A DNA stretch of 56,372 nucleotides from Bacteroidia bacterium. GTDB taxonomy: Bacteria > Bacteroidota > Bacteroidia > Chitinophagales > Saprospiraceae. The position numbers and the translations under genes are program-made. Every line of letters begins with the position of its first letter. Position 1 is the first letter of the stretch. The stretch lies in assembly GCA_030430845.1 (NCBI GenBank), contig JAUIKE010000036.1, positions 1-56,372 on the forward strand, in the 5' to 3' direction. Below the pieces are notes generated by a model. It was given only the letters and a program-made list of their open reading frames with translations, was not told where the DNA came from and did not search any database. Positions 41,367 through 52,000 of this stretch are shown here, piece after piece.

Positions 41367-43590
41367 TGAAAACTAAGGCAGGGTTGGTGATTTTCCCTTC
41401 CGTTTTTAATTGCCGAAGCATGTCCAGGTCCTCTCTTCTCGTAGTACCGGCTCTTATTACCAACAGGCTGGCATTCGCAAATCCGGACAACAGCAAAGCG
41501 TCACTTACCAAACCGACGGCCGGCGAATCCAAAATGATCCAGTCATACTGTTTTTTCAGCTCTTCCAACAAAATTGGAAGGCGGTCACTCATTAACAATT
41601 CCGAGGGATTGGCTACCTGGGCACCCCTGGTAATATAATGCAGGTGCGGATTGGGTTCATATTCCTGAATAACTTCTGTCAAAGAGGATGTTCCTGACAG
41701 GTATTCCGTCAGCCCCGCATTTGACGGACTGACACCAAGGTACAAGGGCACGGTGGGCTTACGCAGATCGCAATCTATCAGTAATGTATTTTTGCCCGAC
41801 AGGGCGTAACTCATTCCCAGGTTAACACTCGTAAAACTTTTGCCTTCTTCGATAGAAGCGGAGGTCACTACAACAAGCCGATCAGAATGTTCTTTGAGGA
41901 AGATATCCAGATTGGTCCGCAAAGATCGAAAAGATTCGGCAGCAGCGGTATGGTCATCAGGCTGCATGACCAACTTATTATTTGTCTTGGCTTTATAAAT
42001 GCTTCCCAGCAAAGGCAGCTCTTCTGTTCCAGACAAGTCCTCTTTGTACCTAATCCGGCTATCGATCAGCGAAAACAAGAAAAGCGCACTAAAAGGCAGC
42101 ATAAACCCAGCCAGGGCCGCCCCTAAGAGAATGCTGTTTTGTTTGGGAGCTACCTGTCCTTTCATAAAAGGAGGGTCAATCATCCTGGCATTTTCACCCA
42201 CAGCTGCGATAGAAACGGCCGCTTCTTCCCGTTTTTCTAATAAATATTTATACAAGTTTTCCTTAGTAATCTGCTGGCGTTGTTTATTCACCAGTTCTCT
42301 TTCTCTTCTAGGGGTAGCATTTAGCTCGGCTAAATAAGTTCTGTTCTTATTTCTCAGTTCATTTACCCTTGCTTCCTGTTCTTGCAGGCTTTTCGCCAAT
42401 TCTTCCTGTATGCTGATCCTCAGGCTTTGGATCTTTTCATCAATTAGCTGTATGGAAGGATAATTCTCCGTGACGGTCTGCCGGAGTTTGCTTCTCTCCT
42501 GGATCAAATTGTTGTAAGCATGGATCAGTGACGACAGGCCCTGATGATCCATTCCAAAATCCACTAATGGGAAAAACTGGTAGTCCATACTATCCAAAGA
42601 TTCAGCAATATATTCCATGATGTCCTGCTGAATTTCTGCGTCTACGATTTCCCTCTCAAAATATCCGATGCGATCCTGAATAAACGGCAGATCGGCTTTG
42701 TAATCGATCGTCAGGCTTTCATTCGTTTTATATCGCTCCAGGTCCAGTTCTACCTGATTGAGTTCTGTAACAAGCACATTGATCCTTTCTTCGATGAAAT
42801 CAAGGGTGTTTTTCCTTTTCCTGCTTTTATCATCCAGCGCTAATCTATTGTAGGTCTGAACGGATTTATTCAAAATATCCATTCCCCTCTGCGGCACTTC
42901 ATCCAGAATATGGAGATCCAGGATAGTGGGTTCGCTCGTGTTATAGTCAACCGAAAAAGCATTTAATAAAGATTTGGCGCTCCCTTCAATGGATTGAATT
43001 TCCAAAACATAATGGGCGGTTGTATCCAGGGTTCCGGAAGCCTCCTGCTTCAAATTGAGCACAAAGGTATCCCCATTGGTATTCAGTGGGACGCCAAAAA
43101 CGCCTTCAACCCGATCTGACTCATTGAGCTGTATCCTGTAAATGGAAGGAGTAAGGATTTTCAAGCTATAAGTAGCCGGGCGGTCCGGTACGATGAGGGT
43201 GCTAAGGTCGATCGGGCCGGTCGCATACAGGTCTTTCTCGCCGAATGGTTCTTTTTCCAGCAGGCGATAACGAAGGTTCAGTGAATCAATGATCGCTTCC
43301 ATACAGATACGCGACCGAATGATGCGTACATCTTCATAAATTTTCGGATTGGTTCCCATACCCAGTATCTCCTTCTGCAAAGCATCCTTCGTCAATCCGT
43401 CTTCCTCATTGTTGCGAACCAGGATCGTTGCCTGCATTTCATACAGAGGGGTCAGTCTTCTTACATAATACAGGGCTGCAAGGATACTCATGAGAACAAA
43501 CAAGGCGATCAGGTACCAATATCGGATGATTGGTTTTAGCAGGCGGCTAAAATCAATGGTTTGTTGAAATGATGTAGTTTGCTCAGTCAT
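41305..43590 (-). CDS. Wzc-like chain-length regulator / BY-kinase
   Basis: A 761-residue inner-membrane polysaccharide co-polymerase fused to a bacterial tyrosine kinase. A Wzz domain comes first (PIIRYWYLIALFVLMSILAALYYVRRL membrane segment, then a large periplasmic coiled-coil part), with a second membrane helix at PKQNSILLGAALAGFMLPFSALFLFSLIDSR. The kinase has Walker A SASIEEGKSFTSVNLG, Walker A' LLIDCDLRKPTV, and Walker B WIILDSPAVGL. Only a few tyrosines lie at the C-terminus (TYEKAIRKGYYKN) rather than the rich cluster of Wzc, but they suffice for autophosphorylation. The ATG at 43590 is used, as the TTG six codons upstream is poor. It controls polymer length together with the Wza-like protein. 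Confidence 0.92.
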   Translation of the reverse strand: MTEQTTSFQQTIDFSRLLKPIIRYWYLIALFVLMSILAALYYVRRLTPLYEMQATILVRNNEEDGLTKDALQKEILGMGTNPKIYEDVRIIRSRICMEAIIDSLNLRYRLLEKEPFGEKDLYATGPIDLSTLIVPDRPATYSLKILTPSIYRIQLNESDRVEGVFGVPLNTNGDTFVLNLKQEASGTLDTTAHYVLEIQSIEGSAKSLLNAFSVDYNTSEPTILDLHILDEVPQRGMDILNKSVQTYNRLALDDKSRKRKNTLDFIEERINVLVTELNQVELDLERYKTNESLTIDYKADLPFIQDRIGYFEREIVDAEIQQDIMEYIAESLDSMDYQFFPLVDFGMDHQGLSSLIHAYNNLIQERSKLRQTVTENYPSIQLIDEKIQSLRISIQEELAKSLQEQEARVNELRNKNRTYLAELNATPRRERELVNKQRQQITKENLYKYLLEKREEAAVSIAAVGENARMIDPPFMKGQVAPKQNSILLGAALAGFMLPFSALFLFSLIDSRIRYKEDLSGTEELPLLGSIYKAKTNNKLVMQPDDHTAAAESFRSLRTNLDIFLKEHSDRLVVVTSASIEEGKSFTSVNLGMSYALSGKNTLLIDCDLRKPTVPLYLGVSPSNAGLTEYLSGTSSLTEVIQEYEPNPHLHYITRGAQVANPSELLMSDRLPILLEELKKQYDWIILDSPAVGLVSDALLLSGFANASLLVIRAGTTRREDLDMLRQLKTEGKITNPALVFNGVRKGRTYEKAIRKGYYKN

Positions 43591-43623
43591 AGTAAGTGAA
43601 AAAGGCAATAAAAAGAATTTGTT

Positions 43624-44415
43624 CTATTGATTCGCTATTACGATGAGGGTTCCTATCCCAACCAAAACCTGGGCACCGAGGGCAATGATGCTATAGACCT
43701 CCCTGCCGTCATCTCTAACGGCCCCGCGTTTGTCTTTTCTGGGCTCGATATAAATAACATCCCCTTGTTTTAAATAATAGTATTCGGAGCTAATAAAATT
43801 GGTTGATTGCAAATTCACCTCTCCGAAAGTACGATTCCCGTCTTGCTCTCTGATCACTAAAACATTCGTGGCATTGGCATAAGGGGTAAGATCCTGAGCT
43901 AAGGCTAAGGCTTCCAGTAAGGTAACTCTGTCTGAATTAATCGAAAAAGTACCGGGGTTTCTTACCTCCCCCAAAACGGATACTTTAAAGCTGACCAAAC
44001 GCAAATTAATACTTGGTTCTTCCAGGTAATCTTGTAGTAATAAGTCGAGGGTATCTTTTGCTTCATTGATGGTTTTGCCCAGCAACGAGATTTCGCCTAA
44101 AACCGGAAAATCTATCGCCCCGTTTTCATCTACCTGGAAGGTGTTTAAAGGGGACGCCGTTTGTGTCATCCCTGCCTTGTCCAAAGCTATGTTAAACGGC
44201 AGGGCCAGATCCTGATCAAAGGATCTAACGGTAATGGATAAAACATCGTTTTTCTGGATCTTTAAGGGCGAATAATTCTGAACAGAAAGAGCCGTCGAAT
44301 CTATTTGTCGCACCGCTTCATCCCTTCTGAAATAAAGAAGCTCCCGGTGAGGAACGCAGCTGCTGGCTGCATTAATTAAAAACAGCACAAAAAGGATATC
44401 TCGTAATTTAATCAT
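43624..44415 (-). CDS. Wza-like polysaccharide export lipoprotein
   Basis: A 263-residue outer-membrane-linked polysaccharide export protein and the first gene of the operon. Lipoprotein signal ends in AASSC (Cys20). The poly-export domain starts at YSPLKIQKNDVLSITVRSFDQDLALPFN, followed by VDENGAIDFPVLGEISLLGKT (the polysaccharide-export core) and an SLBB-type segment VSVLGEVRNPGTFSINSDRVTLLEAL. A membrane-like stretch ends the protein (VLVGIGTLIVIAN), as in many Bacteroidota homologues. It should form the exit channel for the finished polymer, working with the Wzc-like protein encoded 33 bp downstream. Confidence 0.92.
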   Translation of the reverse strand: MIKLRDILFVLFLINAASSCVPHRELLYFRRDEAVRQIDSTALSVQNYSPLKIQKNDVLSITVRSFDQDLALPFNIALDKAGMTQTASPLNTFQVDENGAIDFPVLGEISLLGKTINEAKDTLDLLLQDYLEEPSINLRLVSFKVSVLGEVRNPGTFSINSDRVTLLEALALAQDLTPYANATNVLVIREQDGNRTFGEVNLQSTNFISSEYYYLKQGDVIYIEPRKDKRGAVRDDGREVYSIIALGAQVLVGIGTLIVIANQ

Positions 44416-44444
44416 GGAGTCTCTCGGTTTTTGCAGAATGTAGA

Positions 44445-44475
44445 CAATAGTATAACTTTTGTATCGATTTCACAA
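44445..44475 (-). promoter_or_regulatory. Promoter of the exopolysaccharide operon
   Basis: On the minus strand TTG (complement of 44473-44475) is followed after exactly 20 nt by TACTATTG (complement of 44445-44452), one mismatch from the Bacteroidota -7 consensus TAnnTTTG. Transcription would start about 25 nt before the ATG of the Wza-like gene. No other good promoter was seen inside the next 20 kb on this strand. Confidence 0.65.
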
Positions 44476-44629
44476 AAGAGATGGGGATGTAAATACAAGC
44501 TGTACGATACTTCAAAAGGTATTGTACGGAAAAACTTTGATTTGGATACGGCTCCGCCGTCGAAAAGTCGCAGTCCTTTTCGAAAAAAAAATCCCAGATG
44601 CACGGTATAAATCAACAGATAATATTTGG

Positions 44630-44776
44630 GGCTGTCTCATAACTCCTTCCATACGGACCGCCGGGTCGTCGTTATTCGACGCCCCATAGAATTCTTTTAA
44701 GAGGTGCCCGTACGGGCACCTCTTAAAAGAATATAATTGGCTGGCGAAAAAGGCCGATAGGTCTTTTGAGACAGCC
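44630..44776. mobile_element. 147-bp MITE with terminal inverted repeats and 5-bp target duplication
   Basis: The ends read GGCTGTCTCA inward on both sides. TTTGG flanks the element directly at 44625-44629 and 44777-44781, the mark of a transposition event. A perfect 42-bp palindrome fills the middle (44691-44711 / 44712-44732). The arms are related to the repeats at 72-132 and 5264-5345 (GGGGCTGTnT...TCCTTCC...TACGGACCG; TTAAAAGAATAtAATTGG). It encodes no protein, so a transposase elsewhere must have moved it. Confidence 0.8.
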
Positions 44777-44798
44777 TTTGGATTTCCTAAGCCTTGGC

Positions 44799-47700
44799 TT
44801 AATCGATCACGAATAATCGTTTAGTTAGTAGCATACTTTCTTCAGAGAAAACCGACACCGTGTAAAGTCCCGCCGGGAAGATGCCTCTATCCAGATGAAA
44901 CTGAATTTGAGCCTGTCCATCTTCGATGGCTCGCGACCACAGCATTCTGCCCAGGCCGTCGCGAATTTCAACTCGCCTTAGACGCTCGTCGTTTAATTGT
45001 ATATTCACGACATCGGTGGCCGGATTAGGAAATATCAATATAGCAGTAGCCGGTGCTTTTACGGTGGCAGTAGGACGCTCCACAATCCCGCCAGTCGGAC
45101 AGGCTTCGTTGAGGGCATCCCCGATAAATGTCCAGTTATTTGAAGTCATTAAAGCATCTCTGCCTGGCTGGCCGGCGCAAGAGTAGCTTAAGTTTAGGGC
45201 TCCTATTTCCAGGTCAGCAGGGAAACTTGCGGCCTGAGCCGCCCAGCCGTTGAGTGTCGCATCGTAGTTTTCGACACTCATACCACTAAGGGAAAGCATT
45301 TCCTTCGCAGAGTTGGCATTGCTTACCAGGCTCCCCAGGTCCCAGTTGCCGATGTCCTGGTTAAAGCTTGAAGCCAGGAAAAATATATTTTCCATGGTCG
45401 TAACATTCCCGACCTCCCAACTGCCGATAGCTCCGTTGAAACTGCTGCTCACCAAAAACACGCCATTCATATCCATCACATTTGCAACGTTCCAAGCACC
45501 GATATTTTGATTGAAATTTCCGGTGTTGCTGAACATAAAGTTCATGTCTATCACATTCCCTACATTCCAGCTGCTGATATCCTGATTGAAGGCGGTGGCT
45601 CCGGAAAACATCAACCTCATATCCGTCACATTGGATACATTCCAACTACCGATATCCTGATTGAAGGCCGCTGCGCCCAAAAACATGGCATGCATATCCG
45701 TTACCGTACCAACTTGCCAGGCAGTGATATCGCTGTTAAACAAATTGGCAGATAAAAAGGCAGCTCTCATAGAAGATACCTGGCTTAAGTCAGGAACATC
45801 TGTTGCATTAATGGAAAATTCATGCGTAAAGGTGAAAGCGTAGGAAAAGTCTTTCCACTGGATCTCTCCCCACGACTCAACACTGCGCAACTGCTCAGCA
45901 TTTTCATGAGTGGAAAACACCAAAGGATCTATAGGTACCGTGCGATCTACATCTGAGGCCAGGAAGTGCGGAAATTCTCCGGAAATGGATACTGTATGCG
46001 GCGCACTGTGATCCATGTAGGTGTGACTGGCCTGGCCGGTATAGAGCTCCGGATCGCTGCCATCTCCCCAGTCTATGGTATATTCATAGGTATAATCAGC
46101 ATTGGTATAGATAATTACCTCTGGGTCTTCTGCCGTGGTCTCCCAGGTGGTGATAAATGGGCGATTATTATCTTCTACATTTACAGGGATCACACAGGTA
46201 GAGACATTCCCATTCAAATCCGTAGCCGTGACTGTAATTTCACTCATTCCTACGGTAGTAATCTCTGCAGGCTCAATGGAAATACGCTCTCCAAAGCAAG
46301 CCGTGTCTATGCCCAGGTTAGCTACATCGGGTATAAATACTCCATTCGAGTCCAGCATGGCCGTTATGGTGTCAGCGGGACATTCCAGCTCCACTTTCAG
46401 TCTTACAACTGAGGCCGTCTTTACATTCACATTTCCACTGACGTCCATACCAGTCAGGGTGTAGGTAACAAGGAGGTCCCCGTTTTCGGTCAGCGTAGAA
46501 TCTGCACGTATACTCAATGTTGCGTCCGGGTCACAATTATCTTCTACATTGGCACTCACCCAGGGTTCTAAGGAGGATGCATTGCAATCAACCGTATCTA
46601 AGGGGAGATCCTCCTCAAGCGTGATGAATTGGAAATCTAAAGGCCCGCCGGTCACTAAATTGATCTGTGGGGCCTCTGTGTCCTGTTGCTCCCGAATGGT
46701 AACGGAAGCAGTGGCCACACAAGCTTTATTGTCGACCTCGCGAACGGATATTCTGTATCGGCCGGGAAAGACTTCTTCAAAAACATTACTGAGCTGAAAG
46801 TTTGTCCGATCAATGGAGTATTCCAGTTCGTTATCGGATCCGTCCGTTCTTATGGTGATCGTACCGGTGGCTTCGCCAGGACAGGTCGCGGCAGAGCCGT
46901 CCACTCCCGTCACGAAGAGGTCACAAGGCAATTCTTCCACCTTAATCACAATCAGGGCTCCCTCAGAGAAGTCGGGCACACATTCGGCCTCAGTTGAGTC
47001 TAATGCCTCATATTCCACTACGGCAGAATAGGGTATTTGCACTTCACCAAAAAACTCGATGGCTGGTTCGAAGGTAAAAGTACCATCTTCATTATCGATC
47101 AAAGTACCGATATCAGGATCATCAAAGGCCAGGTCCTGTATCACAGGCACTGATCCATTCGTAGTAGAATCATTGGCTAATAACTGAGCACTTGAGAAAG
47201 TTATTGATTTGCCTTGCACTGTAAAAAAGGCATCATCTTCAGCGGTTACGGTCAAAAAGTCCGGATTGGTTTCTGTGACCAGTACAATTTCACAAGAGCT
47301 TTCCAAGCCGACCTCATCAGTAGCAGTGAGCTTCACGGTAGTCGTTCCAGCCCCCTCAAACATCGTTTGGCCTAGCTCTACAATCACACTATCGGTACAG
47401 TTGTCCGATACGCTAATACCCAGATCTTCCAGCGTCAATTCATATTGATTGCAAAGATCGAGGCTAACGCTCAGGCTGTCGGGGCATCCCTCGATGAGGG
47501 GCGCCTCCGTATCTTCGGAGGTAGTAAAGCGGTAGAACTCTTCGGTTGCGTTCCCACTTGCGTCCGAAGTCTGAACACGCAGTCCTTGTATTTCCTCAAA
47601 GGTTTCCGGATCAAAGGTAATGATCACCTCAAATTCCAGCTCCGGCTCCGGATCGCAATTATCTTCGGCTACCAGGTTCATGGATGGGGATTCCCCACAT

Positions 47701-48932
47701 TCGTAGTTTTCCCGAATATGTTCAGACAACAAGACCTTCGTACTATCTTCCAGGATGACAAAAACCTGGGGCGCTTCAATATCATAAAAGACGGTGTAGA
47801 AATACTCCGCCTCCGTTTGATTGCCGCTCGCATCAACAGCCGAAATATTAAGCCTGAATGTTTCTGAGCTATCTGGATTAATTTGGGAGACCAGACCAAA
47901 TTCCAGCACTGGGTTTGGATCACAGTCATCCTCTGCTACCAGGTTCAAAGAAGGGGGCTCTACACATTCGTAGACCTCTTGGATGTATTCTGAAAATACT
48001 AGCTGAGTGCTATCTTCTAAAACAACAAAAACCTCAGGGGCTTCCTCATCTTCTGACAAAGTATAGCTGTGAAACTCGGAAGTTTCCCGGCCACTCGCAT
48101 CCCGGGCGGTGAAAATCAATAAAATACTTCCATCAGGAAAAGACATAGAATCAACCTCCAATTCCGGGTTCAAATCACAATTGTCCAAAACGACAGGGTT
48201 GATTACAGGTTTTTCACCGCAATCGTAACTGTCCTTGAGATAATCTGAGAAGGACAGCAGGGTACCGCCTTCTAGTTCGTTAAAGATCTGGGGAGCTTCG
48301 CTATCGTCCGCACAAGCTTCCTCTTCAGGGACGACCACTTTGAGGTAATTCTGGGTGGAAGCATTGTCAAATTGTACCAGCACAATTCGGTTGGTTCCTC
48401 GCACCAATAAGGAGCTGAGGTCGGCACTTAAAGGAGCCTGGTACAACCTGGTTTCGCCAGAGCCATCCATCAGGAAGGTGCCGTTGGGGTATTGAGCATT
48501 AAATACATAAGCGCGAACGCCGTCATCCACCTGCTCGAAATTGATGAGGAAGGGCTTTTCGGGATCACTTATGGTAACAAAGGTCTGGAAATAAGTAAAA
48601 TCCAACTGTGTCATTACCCCAACCACCTCCGAGCGGTCCAGTCTGAAGCACAGCTGTCCATCTTCGGGATCAGTAGGGGCATCGGTCCATCCTGCATCAC
48701 CTGTAGGCGGAATTTCAGCATATGCATAGCCGCCGGGGTCGCCGTGTTGAGGAGCATTCCGGCCGTAAAGCTGGGTTAAAATCTCGCGGACAGAGGGATC
48801 ATCAGGTCCTGGAATAAATTTCCCCAGGCCTTGTCCGGCGTGCATCTGCCAGGTGATCGCCTGAGAAAAGCCCATGCTCATACTTAAGAAAAAAAACAGT
48901 GTGGTAAGTGATGATTGTAAAGTTCTCATCAT
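44799..48932 (-). CDS. Giant T9SS-secreted surface protein with HYR-like, PKD-like and BspA (DUF285) repeats
   Basis: A 1377-residue secreted protein. A signal peptide (LTTLFFFLSMSMGFSQA) is followed by the module WQMHAGQGLGKFI...NYLKVVV (about 26-205) that is shared with the next gene. Then come three tandem HYR-like repeats of about 95 residues, each with EAPxxF..LEDST and NLVAEDDCDPNP blocks (about 215-480). More HYR-like domains, a cadherin-like segment (ITFSSAQLLANDST) and a PKD-like part (YTIDWGDGSDPELYTGQASHTY, near 960) follow. BspA/DUF285 repeats of the FNQDIGSWNVSNVTDM type occupy roughly 1060-1210. The end is a type A T9SS sorting domain (PNPATDVVNIQLNDE...LTKRLFVID). It should be exported across the outer membrane and anchored or released as an adhesin. 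Confidence 0.9.
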   Translation of the reverse strand: MMRTLQSSLTTLFFFLSMSMGFSQAITWQMHAGQGLGKFIPGPDDPSVREILTQLYGRNAPQHGDPGGYAYAEIPPTGDAGWTDAPTDPEDGQLCFRLDRSEVVGVMTQLDFTYFQTFVTISDPEKPFLINFEQVDDGVRAYVFNAQYPNGTFLMDGSGETRLYQAPLSADLSSLLVRGTNRIVLVQFDNASTQNYLKVVVPEEEACADDSEAPQIFNELEGGTLLSFSDYLKDSYDCGEKPVINPVVLDNCDLNPELEVDSMSFPDGSILLIFTARDASGRETSEFHSYTLSEDEEAPEVFVVLEDSTQLVFSEYIQEVYECVEPPSLNLVAEDDCDPNPVLEFGLVSQINPDSSETFRLNISAVDASGNQTEAEYFYTVFYDIEAPQVFVILEDSTKVLLSEHIRENYECGESPSMNLVAEDNCDPEPELEFEVIITFDPETFEEIQGLRVQTSDASGNATEEFYRFTTSEDTEAPLIEGCPDSLSVSLDLCNQYELTLEDLGISVSDNCTDSVIVELGQTMFEGAGTTTVKLTATDEVGLESSCEIVLVTETNPDFLTVTAEDDAFFTVQGKSITFSSAQLLANDSTTNGSVPVIQDLAFDDPDIGTLIDNEDGTFTFEPAIEFFGEVQIPYSAVVEYEALDSTEAECVPDFSEGALIVIKVEELPCDLFVTGVDGSAATCPGEATGTITIRTDGSDNELEYSIDRTNFQLSNVFEEVFPGRYRISVREVDNKACVATASVTIREQQDTEAPQINLVTGGPLDFQFITLEEDLPLDTVDCNASSLEPWVSANVEDNCDPDATLSIRADSTLTENGDLLVTYTLTGMDVSGNVNVKTASVVRLKVELECPADTITAMLDSNGVFIPDVANLGIDTACFGERISIEPAEITTVGMSEITVTATDLNGNVSTCVIPVNVEDNNRPFITTWETTAEDPEVIIYTNADYTYEYTIDWGDGSDPELYTGQASHTYMDHSAPHTVSISGEFPHFLASDVDRTVPIDPLVFSTHENAEQLRSVESWGEIQWKDFSYAFTFTHEFSINATDVPDLSQVSSMRAAFLSANLFNSDITAWQVGTVTDMHAMFLGAAAFNQDIGSWNVSNVTDMRLMFSGATAFNQDISSWNVGNVIDMNFMFSNTGNFNQNIGAWNVANVMDMNGVFLVSSSFNGAIGSWEVGNVTTMENIFFLASSFNQDIGNWDLGSLVSNANSAKEMLSLSGMSVENYDATLNGWAAQAASFPADLEIGALNLSYSCAGQPGRDALMTSNNWTFIGDALNEACPTGGIVERPTATVKAPATAILIFPNPATDVVNIQLNDERLRRVEIRDGLGRMLWSRAIEDGQAQIQFHLDRGIFPAGLYTVSVFSEESMLLTKRLFVID

Positions 48933-48951
48933 ATAACAGATTTAAAGTGGC

Positions 48952-48991
48952 GCCTACTCTTTTAGGATTTTCGGCTTTCTCCCCCAGTTTA
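48952..48991 (-). promoter_or_regulatory. Conserved 40-bp leader of T9SS gene, copy 1
   Basis: GCCTACTCTTTTAGGATTTT and the following CGGCTTTCTCC..AGTTTA match 52211-52251 with three substitutions and one extra T. Both copies end about 20-25 bp before an ATG on the minus strand. The conservation, outside any ORF, suggests shared transcriptional or translational control. Confidence 0.6.
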
Positions 48992-48997
48992 TTTTTT

Positions 48998-49062
48998 ATA
49001 ATGCTGTTTTTGAGAAATTTTGAAGCCGTACTGGCTTCAAAATTTCTCAAAAACAGCATTAT
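48998..49062 (-). terminator. 30-bp stem hairpin after the second T9SS gene
   Basis: Arms 48998-49027 and 49033-49062 pair perfectly around GTACT. It begins 14 bp after the stop of the 1036-residue protein gene on the minus strand and is followed by AAAAAATAAA. It is a likely terminator separating the two paralogous genes. Confidence 0.65.
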
Positions 49063-49075
49063 TCAAGCCTCCGGT

Positions 49076-52000
49076 TTATTCGATGACCGACAAATGCTTG
49101 GTCAGGATAATGCCTGATTCGGAATAAACAGTAACGGTGTAAAGTCCCGGGCTAAAGGTGCCGTCATTGAGGTTCACCTGAACCTGAGTTTCGGTCAGCT
49201 GAAGGGTTTGCGTCCACATCAATCTGCCCATGCGATCTCTAACCTCCACCCACTTGAGTTCTTCGTTGCTTTCCAGATCAATGGTCAGGATCTCTCTGGC
49301 GGGGTTGGGATACAGATTCATGACTTCGCCGGGTGCCACGGTGCTTTCTGCTATTGCCGGTTCACAAGTTCCGTCGTCAGCTAAGGATATTACGGTAGCT
49401 GTAGTGTTTAAAACATTTCCACTAGCATCTTCTCCAATGAGTGTATAGGTGATAGACTCTGATCCATCCTCTAGAACTTCAGTAGGCGCAAATGTTACAT
49501 CCAAACCAAAAACCCTTCCTTCACATTCATCAAACATGCTGAATAGATTCGCAGTATTCTGTGGGAATTGGTCGGCAGCACAAGGAACTTCAAATACATT
49601 GTCGCCATCCTGTGTGACCGTAAATACATATTCTCTTAAAACTGAGTCACGGCTTGAATTAACAATTTGCCAGGTAATCTCCACATATGGTGGGTCGGTA
49701 TCATCAAGGCAAGGATCCATTGGTATCGGATTAACAGAAAACTCACATACAGCAGTATTACCGCTTGCATCCGTCACGTCAATGGTAACTACCTGAGTAC
49801 TAACAGTAACCGTTTCCGGGAAAAACATTACGGATTCAACGCCGCAATTATCACTGGTGGTAATTCCCAGCCCAGCCAGATCAAGGACATTCTCTCCATT
49901 TTCGTCCAATGCCAGATCCACCACATCTGCCGGACAGCTTTCAATGACGGGATCTTCTGTATCAAACGGAATATAATAAGCAGCTACCGTATCCATCGTG
50001 GTGTTGCCGGAGGCATCGGTAGCTATAAAAATATGATTCACCTGGTTACCTACTTGAATAGGACGATCGTTAATTGGATCATCACTGCCGGTTATTGTGA
50101 CTGTTACAGGTACGATTTCAATACCGGCCGTATCGACGATCGGAGCTTCATCGCAATTATCCGTTGCCGCTACAAGCCCCAAGTCCGGCCCGGGAGCCTC
50201 TTCCGGCGAAATACATTCTAAAGTATCTATTACGATGGCGCTTAAGTCCATTATAGGCGCTTCCGTATCGTCACTACATGGATCACTACTTACATAGTTC
50301 GCCTCAATTTTTAGATAATTCTCCGTAGAAGCATTATCAAACTGTACCAGTACGATTCTGTTTGCTCCCGGCACTAATAAAGAGGTTAGATCTGCGGAGG
50401 CAGGTGTCTGGTAAAGTCTGGCGTCACCGTCCGGCATGCGATCTGCATCCGGACCATCCGGCAAGAAGGCACCCTCTGGGTATCTTTCATTGTACACATA
50501 GGCACGTACACCGTCGTCCACCTCCAGGTAGTTGATAATGAACGGCTGAGTAGTATCCGTAACGAAAATAGTGGTCTGGAAATACGTAAAGTCCAGTTCT
50601 GTCATGTTACCAACCACCTGAGAACGATCTAAACGGAAGCATAGCTGGCCGTCTTCAGGATCTACAGGAGCCGCTATCCAGTCTGCATCATCCGCAGGAG
50701 GGATTTCGGCAAAGCGATATCCACCGGGGTCACCATGCTGTGGGGCTCTGGGGCCGTACAGTTCAATCAGGATATCCCGAACTGTTCCACTTGGTGGAAT
50801 GTACTTGCCCAGTCCCTGGCCGTGGTGCATTTGCCAGACGATGACGTCACTTTCTCCAAATGGCGTAGGGTCACACGCATCGCCAATGCCGTCTTCATCG
50901 CTGTCCTGCTGATCAGGGTTGGCCGTGTCAGGACAATTATCGTTCCGGTCGTCTACATTATCCTCATCATCATCGGTGATAAAATCCACCCGAATCCGGA
51001 CCACATCTTCCGATTCACAGCCATTCGCATCTACCACCCGAACATCGTAGGAGGTGTTACCAAAGCCTCTGTCTTTAAAGAATTCAGAAAGATTATCGGG
51101 GCTCGCAACCGGGTAGGTTGCCGGATCATTTGGGTCTACATCGTTAACTTCTATAGGCAATAACAAACCTACAGCCGCACCAGCCAGGCTGAACTTATAG
51201 GTAAAGGGCGCTTCTCCGGTAGGTGGCGTCGTGATATTGATAGGCACTTCCGGACCTCCTACCCGGATGGTCATATTGGCAACTGCTCCCACAGAAACGC
51301 CGGCACAATCGTCGGTAAACGTCATGGTAATCAGGCCTTCAGTGGGTGCATTGTATGCGAGTTCCCAGCCTTCCGGAATGTTCACTGTTTCGTATTCGCC
51401 TATGATGGAAGCATTCGTCTGAACGATGGTAATGACATCACCATCCGTAGGCGTATAATCTACCGTGACATTGAGCGTTCCTGTCGCATAATAATCCCCT
51501 GCATTATTGGTCGTAATTTGATCATGTTCGGTGCAAGGAGACGTGCCGTTGACCTCAATATTGGTCGCACTGGCATTGTTATTGGCTCCAACCGTAACGT
51601 TCAAACAACCGATTTCTCCAACATCTCCGGGATTGATCTCGCCATTGATAAAAATAGCAGCGGTCGGGCTCAGTCCCAATGCGGTGCCGGTACCACTCAC
51701 ATTACCATTTACGGTTAGGTCCGTATTGTTGTTGAAGGCAATAACAAGGCCGTCTACCCGCAGGTCGCCATCCAATGCATGGTCACCACCGATCCTCCAT
51801 TGAGCTCCTGCCGCTACATACACAGTGGAACCTGCATCTGAAAAAATATCCCCCGTCCAAAGTCCTGAATTAATGGACAAGGTACCTGCCTTTTGAGTGT
51901 AAATGATTCCATTTATTACGCCCACACCCGCGTTAACTGAAACATCTGCAGAGATATCAACATTGGCGTTAATCAATATAGAGGCATCAATCACTATGGT

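Larger units (their letters stand above)
44416..44798. other. 383-bp spacer with operon promoter and a MITE
   Basis: The right part holds the exopolysaccharide promoter (44445-44475). The middle (44476-44624) shows nothing recognisable. The left part as read by the large secreted gene is filled by a 147-bp MITE (44630-44776). No gene is supported here. Confidence 0.7.

Noticed and set aside
44412..44615. Minus-strand ORF of 67 codons upstream of the Wza-like gene
   Set aside because: It covers the operon promoter and overlaps the Wza start; no protein features are seen.
45966..46412. Plus-strand ORF of 148 codons
   Set aside because: It is antisense to the PKD/HYR part of the 1377-residue protein.
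49667..50221. Plus-strand ORF of 184 codons
   Set aside because: It is antisense to the T9SS-secreted protein gene with recognisable domains, and arises from its biased codons.
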